Made by a program: the position numbers and the translations under genes
The notes under the pieces: model-generated
The model's database searches: none
What the model was told of the DNA's origin: nothing
What the model saw: only the letters and a program-made list of their open reading frames with translations
Assembly (NCBI GenBank): GCA_049647585.1
Contig: JBARXY010000048.1
Location: 1-64,000, forward strand
DNA length: 64,000 nucleotides
DNA from: JAGQSZ01 sp049647585
GTDB lineage: Bacteria; Actinomycetota; Acidimicrobiia; Acidimicrobiales; Microtrichaceae
Direction: 5' to 3'
Part shown: in pieces, positions 50,903 to 60,448 of the stretch
How positions within the stretch are numbered: position 1 is the first letter of the stretch
Layout of the letters: every line of letters starts with the position of its first letter

Positions 50903-52036
50903 TCAGCTCTTGAACGCGGTCTTGAACCGGGAGAAGAAGCCTTCGTCAGCGCTAGCGACCTCTTCACCACGTACCTCGGCGAACCTGCGCAGGAGCTCCT
51001 CTTCCTCGTACTCCAACTTCTTGGGGATCTCGACGGCGACCCGGACCATCAGATCGCCACGACCTCTTCCATCCAGATGAGGGACACCTCGACCCTTGAG
51101 CCGGAACACCTTGCCGCCCTGGGTTCCGCGGGGAATCACCAGATCCTCGTTTCCGTCCAGGGTTTCAAGGTCGAGCTTCGCGCCAAGGACGGCCTGAGTC
51201 ATCGGGATATCCAGGTCTTGGAGAAGATCGTCACCGTTGCGGACAAAACGATCATGGGCCTTGACTCGCAGCCTCACGTAAAGATCACCGGCAGGTCCGC
51301 CCCGCATGCCCACCGCACCACGTCCGGCGAGCTTGAGCGTCGAGCCTTCGTCCACTCCTGCGGGCACGTCGACGGTGTAGGTCTTCTCCTCGATTAGGCG
51401 ACCTGCGCCCCCGCACACGCCACACGGATTCGGAATGATCTGGCCCTGTCCGCCACAACTGCGACATGGCGAAGTCGAAACGATCTGACCAAGAACCGTC
51501 TGACGCACCGCTCGAACCTGGCCCGAACCGCCACACTCGGGGCAGGTCTCAGATGTCGTTCCGGGCTCGGCGCCTGTCGATTCGCAGGCCTCACAGTGAA
51601 CAGCGGTGCGGACCGAAACGTCGCACTGGCAGCCGAAGACCGCATCGGTGAACGACAGAACCGCCTGGGTGTCCAGGTCCTCACCCCGTGGCGGGCCGCT
51701 CGGTCCGCGGTGACGGCCACCGCCCCCACCGAAGGGGTTGCTGGCCCCGAAGAACGAGTCGAACAGGTCACCCAGGCCTCCGGCTCCACTGCCGAAGGGG
51801 TCCGACATGTCGAAGCCGTTGGAGCTTCCATAGCGGTCGTATCGATCACGCTTGGCGGGATCCGACAGCACCTCGTAGGCAGCCGAAATCTCTTTGAACC
51901 TGGCTTCCGCCTCGGGATTGTCCGGGTTCGCGTCGGGATGACTGTCCCTTGCGAGTCGGCGATATGACTTCTTGATTTCCTCGGGCGAGGCGTTGCGCTC
52001 GACCTCGAGAAGTTCGTAAAGGTCTGACACGTTCAA
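50903..52036 (-). CDS. dnaJ: Chaperone DnaJ
   Basis: 377 aa. J domain with the HPD motif (RDSHPDANPDNPEAEARF) near residue 33, a Gly/Phe-rich linker (GSGAGGLGDLFDSFFGASNPFGGGGG), four CxxCxGxG zinc repeats (CEACESTG, CPECGGSG, CRSCGGQG, CGVCGGAG) and the C-terminal substrate domain. Start overlaps the hrcA stop by 4 bases, so it is under the same CIRCE control. Confidence 0.96.
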   Translation of the reverse strand: MNVSDLYELLEVERNASPEEIKKSYRRLARDSHPDANPDNPEAEARFKEISAAYEVLSDPAKRDRYDRYGSSNGFDMSDPFGSGAGGLGDLFDSFFGASNPFGGGGGRHRGPSGPPRGEDLDTQAVLSFTDAVFGCQCDVSVRTAVHCEACESTGAEPGTTSETCPECGGSGQVRAVRQTVLGQIVSTSPCRSCGGQGQIIPNPCGVCGGAGRLIEEKTYTVDVPAGVDEGSTLKLAGRGAVGMRGGPAGDLYVRLRVKAHDRFVRNGDDLLQDLDIPMTQAVLGAKLDLETLDGNEDLVIPRGTQGGKVFRLKGRGVPHLDGRGRGDLMVRVAVEIPKKLEYEEEELLRRFAEVRGEEVASADEGFFSRFKTAFKS

Positions 52037-53064
52037 CCTTCGCTCAGGAGACTACTCAACCGCTGACTGACCACAGCCACAGCCGAGAGGGTCTCGGGAT
52101 AATTCATGCGGGTCGGGCCCAGCACCGCAATTGCACCGGCCGACTCCCCGCCTAGTCGGTAGGGGGCAACCACGAGCGAGCATTCTGCCAGATGAGCAAC
52201 GCCTGACTCAGATCCGATGGATACCGCAACACCGCCATCGATGAGTTCCTTCAACAGGCTGACGACCACGAACTGCTGCTCAAGGATTCCAAGAACTGCT
52301 TCGATGGTTTCACGCGCGTCGAAACTGCCCGCGATTCGCGCACGGCCTTCGACGAAGACCTGCTGGGACTCGGCTTCAGCCGCGTCGCGGATCGCCTCGA
52401 TAGCAAGCCTGGCAAGCTCACCCCCAGGCATCGACGCAACAGCAGTAACTGAACCAAGGCCGGACAACGACTGCCCGATCACCAACGACGAGACGTAGGC
52501 CTGCGCGTCCGCCAGCTCGTTCGTATCGACACCGCCGCCGGAAGCAGGCGCTCCGAATTCGATGGTTCGCTTCAGCACCACACCGTTGCTCAGCACCGCG
52601 ACTGCGAGAATCGCCGTGGATGACAGATCCACGAGCTGTACCGATCTGAAGGTCGATTCGTCGATCGCCTCGCCGACGACGAGTGCCGCGGTCCCCGTGA
52701 CCGTGGACAACAGGCTCGAGGTTTCGGCCAGCATCTGTTCAAGTTCGCCGTGCGCCGTCGAGAAGAAGTCTCGGACCATGCGGACATTGGTCGGGCTCAG
52801 TGGCTCGGATCCGGTCAGGGTGTCGACGAAGTAGCGATAGCCCTTCTCGGTGGGTATCCGACCAGCAGAAGTGTGCGGCTGCAGCAGATAGCCCTCGTGT
52901 TCGAGGATCGTCATGTCGTTTCGGACCGTCGCCGATGACACGGCAACGTCGCTCCGAGCAGACACCGTGGACGAACCCACCGGTTGGGCCGTCTCGATGT
53001 ACTGCTGGACAACTGCGCGCAGGATTGCGGCCTTTCGTTGATCCAGCTGTCGATCATCAAGCAT
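52033..53064 (-). CDS. hrcA: Heat-inducible transcription repressor HrcA
   Basis: 343 aa from ATG 53064. N-terminal winged helix (QRKAAILRAVVQQYIETAQPVGSS; SSATVRNDMTILEHEGYL) and C-terminal HrcA domain with the GAF-like fold (VVGEAIDE; IGSESGVAHLAECSLVVAPY). It represses chaperone genes by binding CIRCE, found over its own start at 53064-53090. GTG 53070 is two codons upstream but lies inside the operator; ATG 53064 with the TACAAT -10 box gives a leaderless transcript. Confidence 0.95.
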   Translation of the reverse strand: MLDDRQLDQRKAAILRAVVQQYIETAQPVGSSTVSARSDVAVSSATVRNDMTILEHEGYLLQPHTSAGRIPTEKGYRYFVDTLTGSEPLSPTNVRMVRDFFSTAHGELEQMLAETSSLLSTVTGTAALVVGEAIDESTFRSVQLVDLSSTAILAVAVLSNGVVLKRTIEFGAPASGGGVDTNELADAQAYVSSLVIGQSLSGLGSVTAVASMPGGELARLAIEAIRDAAEAESQQVFVEGRARIAGSFDARETIEAVLGILEQQFVVVSLLKELIDGGVAVSIGSESGVAHLAECSLVVAPYRLGGESAGAIAVLGPTRMNYPETLSAVAVVSQRLSSLLSEG

Positions 53065-53090
53065 TGGCACTCATTGTACGCGAGTGCCAG
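53064..53090 (-). promoter_or_regulatory. CIRCE operator overlapping the hrcA start, with embedded -10 box
   Basis: TTGGCACTC (53064-53072), 9-bp spacer, GAGTGCCAG (53082-53090), matching the consensus TTAGCACTC-N9-GAGTGCTAA. On the minus strand TACAAT in the spacer is a good -10 box ending about 8 bases before the ATG. HrcA binding would cover both promoter and start codon. Confidence 0.92.
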
Positions 53091-53233
53091 CACTTTCGAC
53101 CGTTCAGCGTTTCTTGATGGCCGTGGAGTGACCCGGCCACCCGATGGTCGGGCCACCCGAGGGACATCGCGTGTCCACCTCGTGAACCTCAGTACGCCTG
53201 GTCGGCACTGCTGCCGAGGCTCAGTCGTGAGGT

Positions 53234-55021
53234 TCAGTCGTCGAGGCGTAGAGCCGAGGTGAACGCTTCGGATGGGACTTCGACCCGCCCGAGACTCTTC
53301 ATCCTCTTCTTGCCCTTCTTCTGTTTCTCGAGAAGCTTGCGCTTACGTGAAACATCGCCGCCGTAGAGCTTGGCCGTCACGTCCTTGCGGTACGCCTTGA
53401 TGGTCTGTCGGCTGAGGATCCGGCTCCCGATGGCAGCCTGGATCGGCACGTCGAACTGCTGGCGTGGAATCAGTTCCTTCAGCTTGTCGGCCATCTTCTT
53501 GCCGTAGTCGTAGGCCTTGTCCTTGTGAACGATCGCGCTGAAAGCGTCAACCGGATCGCCAGCTATCAGCACGTCGACCTTGACCAAGTCGCCCGGCTCG
53601 TAGCCGATCGGCTCGTAATCGAGACTCGCATAGCCCTGCGAACGGCTCTTCATCTGGTCGAAGAAGTCGGTCACGACCTCGCCGAGTGGCAGGCGGTACT
53701 GGATCTCCAGGCGCTCGGGCGACAGGTATTCCATCTTGACCATTTCGCCACGGCGGGTCTGGCACAGATCCATCAATGTTCCGGTATAGGCCGACGGTGT
53801 GATGACCGTTACCCGCAGGTACGGCTCAAGGACCTTGTCGATCTTGGAGGGGTCGGGGAGGTCCGCCGGGTTGTCGATACTCATCTCGACGCCGTCGGAA
53901 CGCACCACGCGGTACTCGACCGACGGCGCGGTTGCGATCAGGTTGAGGTCGTATTCGCGCTCAAGTCGCTCCCTGACGATCTCCATGTGCAACAGACCGA
54001 GGAACCCGCATCGGAACCCAAATCCGAGTGCGCTCGAGGTCTCGGGTTCGTAGGTGAACGAGCTGTCGTTCAGGCGCAGCTTCTCGAGCGACTCGCGAAG
54101 GTCCTCGAACTCATCGCCGTCGACCGGGTACAAGCCACAGAACACCATGGGTTTGGGGTCCTGATAGCCCTCGAGGACGGCATCGGCGGGCTTGGCCGCC
54201 TCGGTGATGGTCTCACCCGAACGGGCCTCGCCGACATCCTTGATACCAGCGATCAGGTAGCCGACCTCGCCGGGACCCAACTGGGAGACTTCCCGGTTGA
54301 CCGGCGTTCGGACTCCGACTTCGAGCGCTTCGTGGGTGGCACCGGCGTGCATGAACCGGATCTTGGAGTGCGTCTTCAGTGACCCGTTCACAACCCGGAT
54401 CGAGCTGACGACTCCACGGTACTGATCGAAGTGCGAGTCGAAGATGAGGCCTTGGAGCGGCGCGTCCGCGTCGCCCTTCGGCGCGGGAATGCGTTCCACG
54501 ATCGCGTCCAGGACCCCGTCGACGCCGACGCCGGTCTTGGCCGAGATCCTCAGAATCTCATCGGCCGGAATGCCTAGGACCTGTTCGATTTCTGCCGCGT
54601 AGGTATCGGGATCGGCGGCGGGAAGGTCGATCTTGTTGAGCACTGCGACGATCTCCAGGTCGTGCTCCAGCGCCAGATAACAGTTGGCCAGCGTCTGGGC
54701 CTCGATGCCCTGCGATGCGTCGACAACCAGAATCACACCCTCGCATGCCGCGAGTGACCGGGACACCTCGTAACCGAAGTCGACGTGGCCGGGAGTGTCG
54801 ATCAGGTTGATCACATGGCCCCGATAGTCCAGCCGGACCGACTGCAGCTTGATCGTGATTCCGCGCTCACGCTCGATGTCCATCGAGTCCAGGTATTGGG
54901 CACGCATGTCACGGGCCTCGACGGCACCGCAGAGCTCGAGCATGCGGTCAGCCAAGGTCGACTTGCCGTGGTCGATGTGGGCGATGATCGATATGTTTCG
55001 GAGTTGGGCCAGGTCGGTCAC
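53234..55021 (-). CDS. lepA: Elongation factor 4 (LepA), ribosome back-translocating GTPase
   Basis: 595 aa. G1 HIDHGKST near residue 17, G2 RERGIT, G3 DTPGHVDF, G4 NKIDLP, then EF-G-like domains II, III and V and the LepA-specific C-terminal domain (KKMADKLKELIPRQQFDVPIQAAIG; LEKQKKGKKRMK). Lies upstream of hrcA on the same strand; the hemW gene often found between them is absent here. The 143-bp gap to hrcA shows nothing beyond the CIRCE promoter. Confidence 0.96.
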   Translation of the reverse strand: MTDLAQLRNISIIAHIDHGKSTLADRMLELCGAVEARDMRAQYLDSMDIERERGITIKLQSVRLDYRGHVINLIDTPGHVDFGYEVSRSLAACEGVILVVDASQGIEAQTLANCYLALEHDLEIVAVLNKIDLPAADPDTYAAEIEQVLGIPADEILRISAKTGVGVDGVLDAIVERIPAPKGDADAPLQGLIFDSHFDQYRGVVSSIRVVNGSLKTHSKIRFMHAGATHEALEVGVRTPVNREVSQLGPGEVGYLIAGIKDVGEARSGETITEAAKPADAVLEGYQDPKPMVFCGLYPVDGDEFEDLRESLEKLRLNDSSFTYEPETSSALGFGFRCGFLGLLHMEIVRERLEREYDLNLIATAPSVEYRVVRSDGVEMSIDNPADLPDPSKIDKVLEPYLRVTVITPSAYTGTLMDLCQTRRGEMVKMEYLSPERLEIQYRLPLGEVVTDFFDQMKSRSQGYASLDYEPIGYEPGDLVKVDVLIAGDPVDAFSAIVHKDKAYDYGKKMADKLKELIPRQQFDVPIQAAIGSRILSRQTIKAYRKDVTAKLYGGDVSRKRKLLEKQKKGKKRMKSLGRVEVPSEAFTSALRLDD

Positions 55022-55277
55022 GTTGTCGATATTCTGTCAGCGAGTCGGGCAGATACCCGCATTGCCAGGTCTCAACCTGACGCGGACCCCAGCTCTGGCT
55101 ATTCTTGCGGGTTCCTATCGGGCGATCGCCGTAGTGCGCTCCCGAGGGTGACGAACAGCTCCCCCGGAGCAACGCAGTTTCGAGCACGTCTCATCGAGCA
55201 CGGACTCGGCCCCATCTCACTCGGCCCGTAAAATCCTGGGTCAGGTCTACAGAACAGAATCGGACAGAAACAGACAC

Positions 55278-55547
55278 ATGGCGAACATCAAGAGCCAGAT
55301 CAAGCGCAATCGCACGAACGAAGAAGCCCGCGAACGCAACAAGGCTGTCCGCTCCGAGGTCAAGACCCGCGTCAAGAATGCCGAGAAGGCCGTCGCCGAG
55401 GGCGCCGAGAACGCCGACGAACTGGTCAAGGCAGCCATTCGCTCCATCGACAAGGCGACCACCAAGGGCGTGTACCACAAGAACAGCGCCGCTCGTCGCA
55501 AGTCCCGTCTGGCCCGCGCTACAACGCCTGAACCAGCCGAGGCCTGA
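55278..55547 (+). CDS. rpsT: 30S ribosomal protein bS20
   Basis: 89 aa, normal length. Lys/Arg-rich helical protein beginning MANIKSQIKRNRTNEEARERN and with KNSAARRKSRLAR near the end, typical of bS20, a primary 16S binder. Divergent from lepA, convergent with holA, the usual actinobacterial arrangement. Confidence 0.96.
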   Translation: MANIKSQIKRNRTNEEARERNKAVRSEVKTRVKNAEKAVAEGAENADELVKAAIRSIDKATTKGVYHKNSAARRKSRLARATTPEPAEA

Positions 55548-55570
55548 ACTGGCCGGCGCTGAACTGGCCG

Positions 55571-55593
55571 GTGCTGAACCTCGCGTTCAGCGC
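55571..55593. terminator. Hairpin between convergent rpsT and holA
   Basis: GTGCTGAAC (55571-55579), loop CTCGC, region to GTTCAGCGC (55585-55593): 9-bp stem with one wobble pair. A GCTGAACTGGCCGG direct repeat sits just before it. No U tract; probable shared terminator. Confidence 0.5.
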
Positions 55594-55644
55594 CTGGCGG
55601 CCTGGTTCCGCGGCGACCTCGCCGCCCAGGCCTCAGCTCGGTTC

Positions 55645-56682
55645 TCAGCGCCTGGCGGACCGGCTGCGTGAGGACATCGCCGCCAACCTGGCCACGAGCG
55701 TCTGCAGCACCGCCTCGGGTGACTGGCCGGTTCTCCCACGAAGGTCGGCGTCTGCGGCAGCGAGCAGGACAACTGCCCGGCGCAACTTGTCCGGTCCGAG
55801 CTTCTGACTCTGGGCCATGGCCTTCTTGGCAGGGAAGGTCGATCCCTTCATCCCGAGTAGGGCCGCTGCGGCCTTTTCGTCCCTCACCCCGCTGCCGTCG
55901 AGTCGGAGCATCCGCTCGAAGTGCGACCGGATCGTGACCATCACCTGGAGTGAGTGACGGTCCCCGCCCATGAGCATCCGTTGAAGCTTGTCGAGCGCGA
56001 GCGACACCTGACCGGAGTCGATCGCGTCGGTCAGCTCCCATGGTGGGACTCCCCCGGCGTCGCCCAGGTACGGTTCGATGTCATCTGCGGACAACTCGAC
56101 GTCACCGAAACTCGCTTCGAGTACCGACAGCACTCCCCCGAGGCGATTCAGGTCTTCGCCGAGACGGGTCACCAGGGCGTTCTTGGCCGAGTTGCTCAGC
56201 CTGACGGACGACGCTGAAAGCTGATCCTCGACCCACATCGAACGACCCTTGCCGCCAGGGATCGAAGCATCGTGAGTCTCGCCACCCGCTGTCTTGACCG
56301 CATCGGTCAACTTCTTCGGGATTCGTTCCAGGCGTGCTCCGGGAGCAACAGCCTTCTCCCAGACAAGAACCAGGATCGTGTCAGGCGAAGGAGCCGCCAG
56401 GTACTGCAGCACCGGGGCCAGTTCGTCGGTCGAGAAACGACCGAGACTGCGGACCACGACGATCCGCCGACCGAACATCGACACGGTGGTCGAGGCGATT
56501 ATCGGCTCACCGAGGGCGTAGTCGTCGCCGCTGTACTCGTCGACGACCATCGCGCGGTCGTCGGTGCCGACAAGACGGTCGACGGTCTCGCTCACCAGCG
56601 TCGCCAACAGAACTGGGTCAGATCCCTTGAGCAGGTGAACCGGTGACGCGTCGCCGATTGCAGCGTCCTTGACGGCGGTCAC
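55645..56682 (-). CDS. holA: DNA polymerase III delta subunit
   Basis: 345 aa, GTG start overlapping the folP2-like stop (GTGA). Clamp-loader subunit that opens the sliding clamp. HLLKGSDPVLLATLVSETVD near the start, VVDEYSGDD, WEKAVAPGARLERIPKKL and the C-terminal collar helices (LQVMVTIRSHFERMLRL; KLGPDKLRRAVVLLAAADADLRG) follow the HolA family. Usual length. Confidence 0.92.
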   Translation of the reverse strand: MTAVKDAAIGDASPVHLLKGSDPVLLATLVSETVDRLVGTDDRAMVVDEYSGDDYALGEPIIASTTVSMFGRRIVVVRSLGRFSTDELAPVLQYLAAPSPDTILVLVWEKAVAPGARLERIPKKLTDAVKTAGGETHDASIPGGKGRSMWVEDQLSASSVRLSNSAKNALVTRLGEDLNRLGGVLSVLEASFGDVELSADDIEPYLGDAGGVPPWELTDAIDSGQVSLALDKLQRMLMGGDRHSLQVMVTIRSHFERMLRLDGSGVRDEKAAAALLGMKGSTFPAKKAMAQSQKLGPDKLRRAVVLLAAADADLRGRTGQSPEAVLQTLVARLAAMSSRSRSARR

Positions 56683-57542
56683 GCCACACAGCCTTCGAGC
56701 AGCGAGGCCAAGACGTCGGCGGTACGCCGAGCGCCCCGTACGTCATGTGCGCGCAGCACCCGACATCCCTTGAAGATCCCGAGCGTATGAGCCGCGTGGC
56801 TTGCCTCGCGACGCTCGCTGACTTCACGGCCCAACAGTTCGCCGAGGAACCGCTTGTTGGATGCGGAGAGAAACGCCGCATAGCCGAGTGAGGCGAGCTC
56901 CTCGGAGCTGCGCAACAACTCCAGGGATTGGGGCTCGGTCTTACCCAGGTCCAGCCCGTCATCCACCATGATCCGCTGTTTCGGGATGCCCGCGGCCTTG
57001 GCCATTTCCGCCTTGTCCCGCAGAAACCCGCGGACCTCGGCGCGCAGGTCCCCGTAGACGGGTTCAGGGTCGGGGATTCGTGGACCGAGCCGAATGTGCG
57101 TGGCAACCACCGCGGCGCCGTACTCGGCGCAGATAGAGAGGTAATCCGGCGCTGCAAAGCCCGAGATGTCATTGCCCACCGACGCTCCAGCCTCGAGTGA
57201 TGCCCGGAGAACCACCGGGTTCCAAGTATCAACCGAGATCGGCACGTCGAAGCGGTCCCGCACCGCAGCGACTGCCGGAACGACCCGTTCAAGTTCCTCG
57301 TCGGTCAGAACCTCTGGCCCCGGGCCTGCCTTGACCCCACCGATGTCGAGAAAATCTGCCCCTTCGGAGATGAGCTGCTCGGCTTTGCGCAGAAACCCGT
57401 CGAACTCGAAGTACGCGCCGCCGTCGAAGAAGGAATCCGGTGTCCGGTTGAGGATTCCCATCACCAGGGCCCGGTGCGTTATGTCGAAGCTGTACTCCGC
57501 TCCCAGTTCAAGGATCACGGGCTCAGAACTTACACTCCCCAC
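56679..57542 (-). CDS. Dihydropteroate synthase-like protein, FolP2 type
   Basis: 287 aa. TIM-barrel DHPS family: MGILNRTPDSFFDGG near residue 27, DIGGVKAGPG near 67, PISVDTW, VGNDISG. It has GVKAGPG where true DHPS has GESTRPGA (the pABA-binding loop), and DDGLDLGKT where the family has DPGxGFGKT. The same changes mark mycobacterial FolP2, which lacks DHPS activity. So folate synthesis is unlikely; its real role is unknown. GTG start overlaps the comEC end by 20 bases; its stop overlaps holA. Confidence 0.87.
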   Translation of the reverse strand: MGSVSSEPVILELGAEYSFDITHRALVMGILNRTPDSFFDGGAYFEFDGFLRKAEQLISEGADFLDIGGVKAGPGPEVLTDEELERVVPAVAAVRDRFDVPISVDTWNPVVLRASLEAGASVGNDISGFAAPDYLSICAEYGAAVVATHIRLGPRIPDPEPVYGDLRAEVRGFLRDKAEMAKAAGIPKQRIMVDDGLDLGKTEPQSLELLRSSEELASLGYAAFLSASNKRFLGELLGREVSERREASHAAHTLGIFKGCRVLRAHDVRGARRTADVLASLLEGCVA

Positions 57543-59433
57543 CGACCGACTCGACCCGCACGACTTGGGCCTCAGCGCTGCTCACGCCGTGTCGGATCGT
57601 CCCGTCCGGTACTCCCATGCGGACCACCAGATCCCCGACCTGGACCACTCCTTCGCCGAATCTGTTGCTCGATGGCGCGTCGACATGGGCACCGTCGACA
57701 TGGGCGGCGACGTCAGTAGGACGCCGACCCGTCGCCGTCAGGGCGTGGCGATCACCGGCGCTCAGCACACGGCGGATGTCGAACTGGTCCCGCACCGGAG
57801 CGACGACCCGCATGACCGCCCTACCTCCGTCGACCACCACCAAGTCGATCTTGCGCACCTCCTGGATCCACAGGGCATCCATCACTCTGTCCACCTTGGC
57901 ACCGCTGCTCAACACCAGGACCCTTCCACCGCACACGCCGACCCACAGAGCCGCACCTTCGGTGAGCTGTGTAGACCCGACCGGCGGCGGCACAGGCCAA
58001 CAGACAAGGATCAGGCAAACCGTCCCCAGAGCCGTCACCCGGTGCCGCCAGCGTCCGACCGGTCGAGCGAGAATCAGGCCGACGGCCGCTCCCGCGACGG
58101 CGACCTCGACTGCGCCGAGCACTCCGAGCGGAAGTCTGGATCCGACTGTGGCGACCATATCGACCCAGCGGACCAGCCAATCCGCCGGCCACATCAACAC
58201 TCCGGCGAACGGTTCCCGTATCAATCCGGCCAGAACCCCGGCGGTCACCCCGAGCATCATCACTAGACCTGCGGGTGGTACCGCAAGAAGGTTGGCCGGA
58301 GTAGCGGCGGCGGGCAGACCGTGCGCCAATCCCAACAGGATGGGGGCTGTGGCGATCTGGGCGGCGAAGGTCACAGCCAACGGCAGACGTAAGAACTCGG
58401 GCCCAGGCAGCCGTTGCTCGATGGGTCTTGCGAGCACCAGCAATCCGGCTGTTGCACATACCGAGAGCTGGAATCCTATCGAGTGGACCAGCAGCGGATC
58501 GACCAGAACCAGCAGGATCACCGTCAGCGAGAGGACCCGCGTGCCCGACGCCACCCGGCCCGTGGTTACCGCGCCCATCGCGACTCCCGCCATCACAACA
58601 GCTCGCATCACCGACGGTTCACCCCTCGTCACAAGAGTGAACATCACAAGCAGTCCGACGGCCGCGAGCAGCTTGGAACGCGTCCCCATCCGGGTCAGCA
58701 GCGGCGCCGCCACCGAGAGCAGAAACGCGACGTTCTGACCAGAAACTGCCAGGAGGTGGGTCAATCCCGAAGCACCGAATCTGAATTGCGTCAGCTCGGA
58801 CTGTCCGCGGTCGTCGCCCACGACCAGACCCATGTAGAGCGGTGAACGCTCGTCGCCCAGTGACTCTGCTCCCCGCTGAATCGTGCGCCTGAGCCCATTG
58901 GCCAAGCGGTACCAGGGGCGAGTGGGCGGCCCGGCGGAGATACTCGAAACCCGCAGCCGCCCAGCGAGGTGCCACGAAAGGACCCAACCCTCGGGAGCCC
59001 CTTGAAGAGGTTGGGTTCGACCAGCGATGTGGACGTTCTCCCCGGTCAACATGGTCCGGAGTTCTACCGCCGATTCAAGGGGTACCGACGCCTGGAACCG
59101 GCGGCCGTCGACATCGACTATCACCTGCGTGTCGAACTGGCGGAGAACCGGATCGCTGATTAGACGACCTGTTCCGTCGACCACCGTCGGCAGTGGCGCG
59201 TGTAGCGCGTCCAGGCTCATGGCCGCGTGCTGGCCGGTGAACAGAATCGTTGCGGCGAGCAGCAACATGGAAGATCGGGCCCGGCCCACGGTCACAGCCG
59301 ACAGCAGGAGCGCCGGGATAGCCACGGCGGTCCACACCGTTGGTAGGTGCCATCCGGTTAACGCAACCGCTGCAACAGCCGCGGCGGACAGGACTATTCC
59401 GATGTCGCCACCGGGTCCCGCGGATTCAGCCAA
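57523..59433 (-). CDS. comEC: ComEC/Rec2-type DNA-uptake channel protein
   Basis: 636 aa, TTG start overlapping the comEA stop by 8 bases. Residues about 70-170 form an OB-like domain; about 205-490 form the Competence membrane domain with the signature LTHLLAVSGQNVAFLL and about eight to ten helices. The C-terminal 150 residues align with the metallo-beta-lactamase-like domain but lack the HxHxDH metal motif, so nuclease activity is unlikely. With ComEA it would transport single-stranded DNA; no pilus genes for DNA uptake are seen nearby. Confidence 0.88.
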   Translation of the reverse strand: MAESAGPGGDIGIVLSAAAVAAVALTGWHLPTVWTAVAIPALLLSAVTVGRARSSMLLLAATILFTGQHAAMSLDALHAPLPTVVDGTGRLISDPVLRQFDTQVIVDVDGRRFQASVPLESAVELRTMLTGENVHIAGRTQPLQGAPEGWVLSWHLAGRLRVSSISAGPPTRPWYRLANGLRRTIQRGAESLGDERSPLYMGLVVGDDRGQSELTQFRFGASGLTHLLAVSGQNVAFLLSVAAPLLTRMGTRSKLLAAVGLLVMFTLVTRGEPSVMRAVVMAGVAMGAVTTGRVASGTRVLSLTVILLVLVDPLLVHSIGFQLSVCATAGLLVLARPIEQRLPGPEFLRLPLAVTFAAQIATAPILLGLAHGLPAAATPANLLAVPPAGLVMMLGVTAGVLAGLIREPFAGVLMWPADWLVRWVDMVATVGSRLPLGVLGAVEVAVAGAAVGLILARPVGRWRHRVTALGTVCLILVCWPVPPPVGSTQLTEGAALWVGVCGGRVLVLSSGAKVDRVMDALWIQEVRKIDLVVVDGGRAVMRVVAPVRDQFDIRRVLSAGDRHALTATGRRPTDVAAHVDGAHVDAPSSNRFGEGVVQVGDLVVRMGVPDGTIRHGVSSAEAQVVRVESVGGECKF

Positions 59434-60448
59434 CCGTCACCAGATCACGAAGACCTTCGAGCTTCGCTTCGCCTATGCCTTTCACATCGAGTAGCGAGTC
59501 GACTGAACGGAAGGGTCCGTCCTTTTCACGTTTGGCGATGATCGCGGCCGACGTTGCGGGACCCACGCCGGGCAGTTGCTCCAGGTCGGCCGCGTTCGCA
59601 GTGTTCAGATTGACCAATGCCGCTGGAGCCGAGACCGACCCACTACCGGCCGAGCCGGACCCACCGCCGGCTGAACCCGATGGCTGTGGCAACTTGAGTT
59701 GAACCGCATCGGGGATGGCCTCCTCACCCACGGCTGGGACCACGATCCTGACACCATCACTCAGCGGTTCCGCAAGGTTGACGCGGTCCGGATCCGCGTC
59801 GGGGCGCAGCCCTCCTGCCGCTGTGATTGCATCCACCACCCGGCTGTCGCCTCTCAGGGTGACGACTCCCGGGGAAAGCACCGCGCCCCCGACGTGGACG
59901 ATGATCTTTCCGGACCCGGTGGAGGGACCGCCGGCCTGGCCATTTTCGTCTCCGGCGGTGCCCGAAGCGGAGTTCGCCCCCTCACCTATGGACCCCCGGT
60001 CCTCTTCCTTCGAACCCTCGACTGATGCTGCGTTTCCGGACCCGGAGGCGTCAGTCGGCGCAGGATCGTCTGCGCCCGCCACCGGCATCCGGTCCTCGAT
60101 GGGCAACGGGCGCTGCAGCTTCGGCCATCCGATCATGGCCAGTGCGACGAGCGCCACGACGAGGACGGCAACACATAAGACGACCACCCTCCTTGGCCTG
60201 CTTCGCACGGCGTTCCGGAACCAACCGCCCCCTCTGACAGCGGCACCAGCGGACCCGGCCGAACCAGCGGACCCGGCCGACCCGTCGTAGGAAGTGCCGT
60301 CGTAGGAAGTGCCGCCGAAACCTGCGGTGGATCCGACGCTTGGACCGACGCCTCTTTTGAACAGTGTCCTCCGGACCGGAGTTCGATCCAGTAGCTCGTC
60401 CCTTCCCAACAACGAGTCAAGAACATCGGAGGCTCGCGACGACGACAT
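59426..60448 (-). CDS. comEA: ComEA-type DNA-binding competence protein
   Basis: 340 aa. Cytoplasmic N-terminus with Gly/Ser/Ala repeats (GTSYDGTSYDGSAGSAGSAG), one membrane segment (about 88-110, VVVLCVAVLVVALVALAMIGW), a low-complexity extracellular linker, an SLBB domain (IIVHVGGAVLSPGVVTLRG) and the C-terminal ComEA helix-hairpin-helix pair (VNLNTANAADLEQLPGVGPATSAAIIA). Captures DNA outside the membrane for ComEC. Overlaps comEC. Confidence 0.92.
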   Translation of the reverse strand: MSSSRASDVLDSLLGRDELLDRTPVRRTLFKRGVGPSVGSTAGFGGTSYDGTSYDGSAGSAGSAGSAGAAVRGGGWFRNAVRSRPRRVVVLCVAVLVVALVALAMIGWPKLQRPLPIEDRMPVAGADDPAPTDASGSGNAASVEGSKEEDRGSIGEGANSASGTAGDENGQAGGPSTGSGKIIVHVGGAVLSPGVVTLRGDSRVVDAITAAGGLRPDADPDRVNLAEPLSDGVRIVVPAVGEEAIPDAVQLKLPQPSGSAGGGSGSAGSGSVSAPAALVNLNTANAADLEQLPGVGPATSAAIIAKREKDGPFRSVDSLLDVKGIGEAKLEGLRDLVTVG

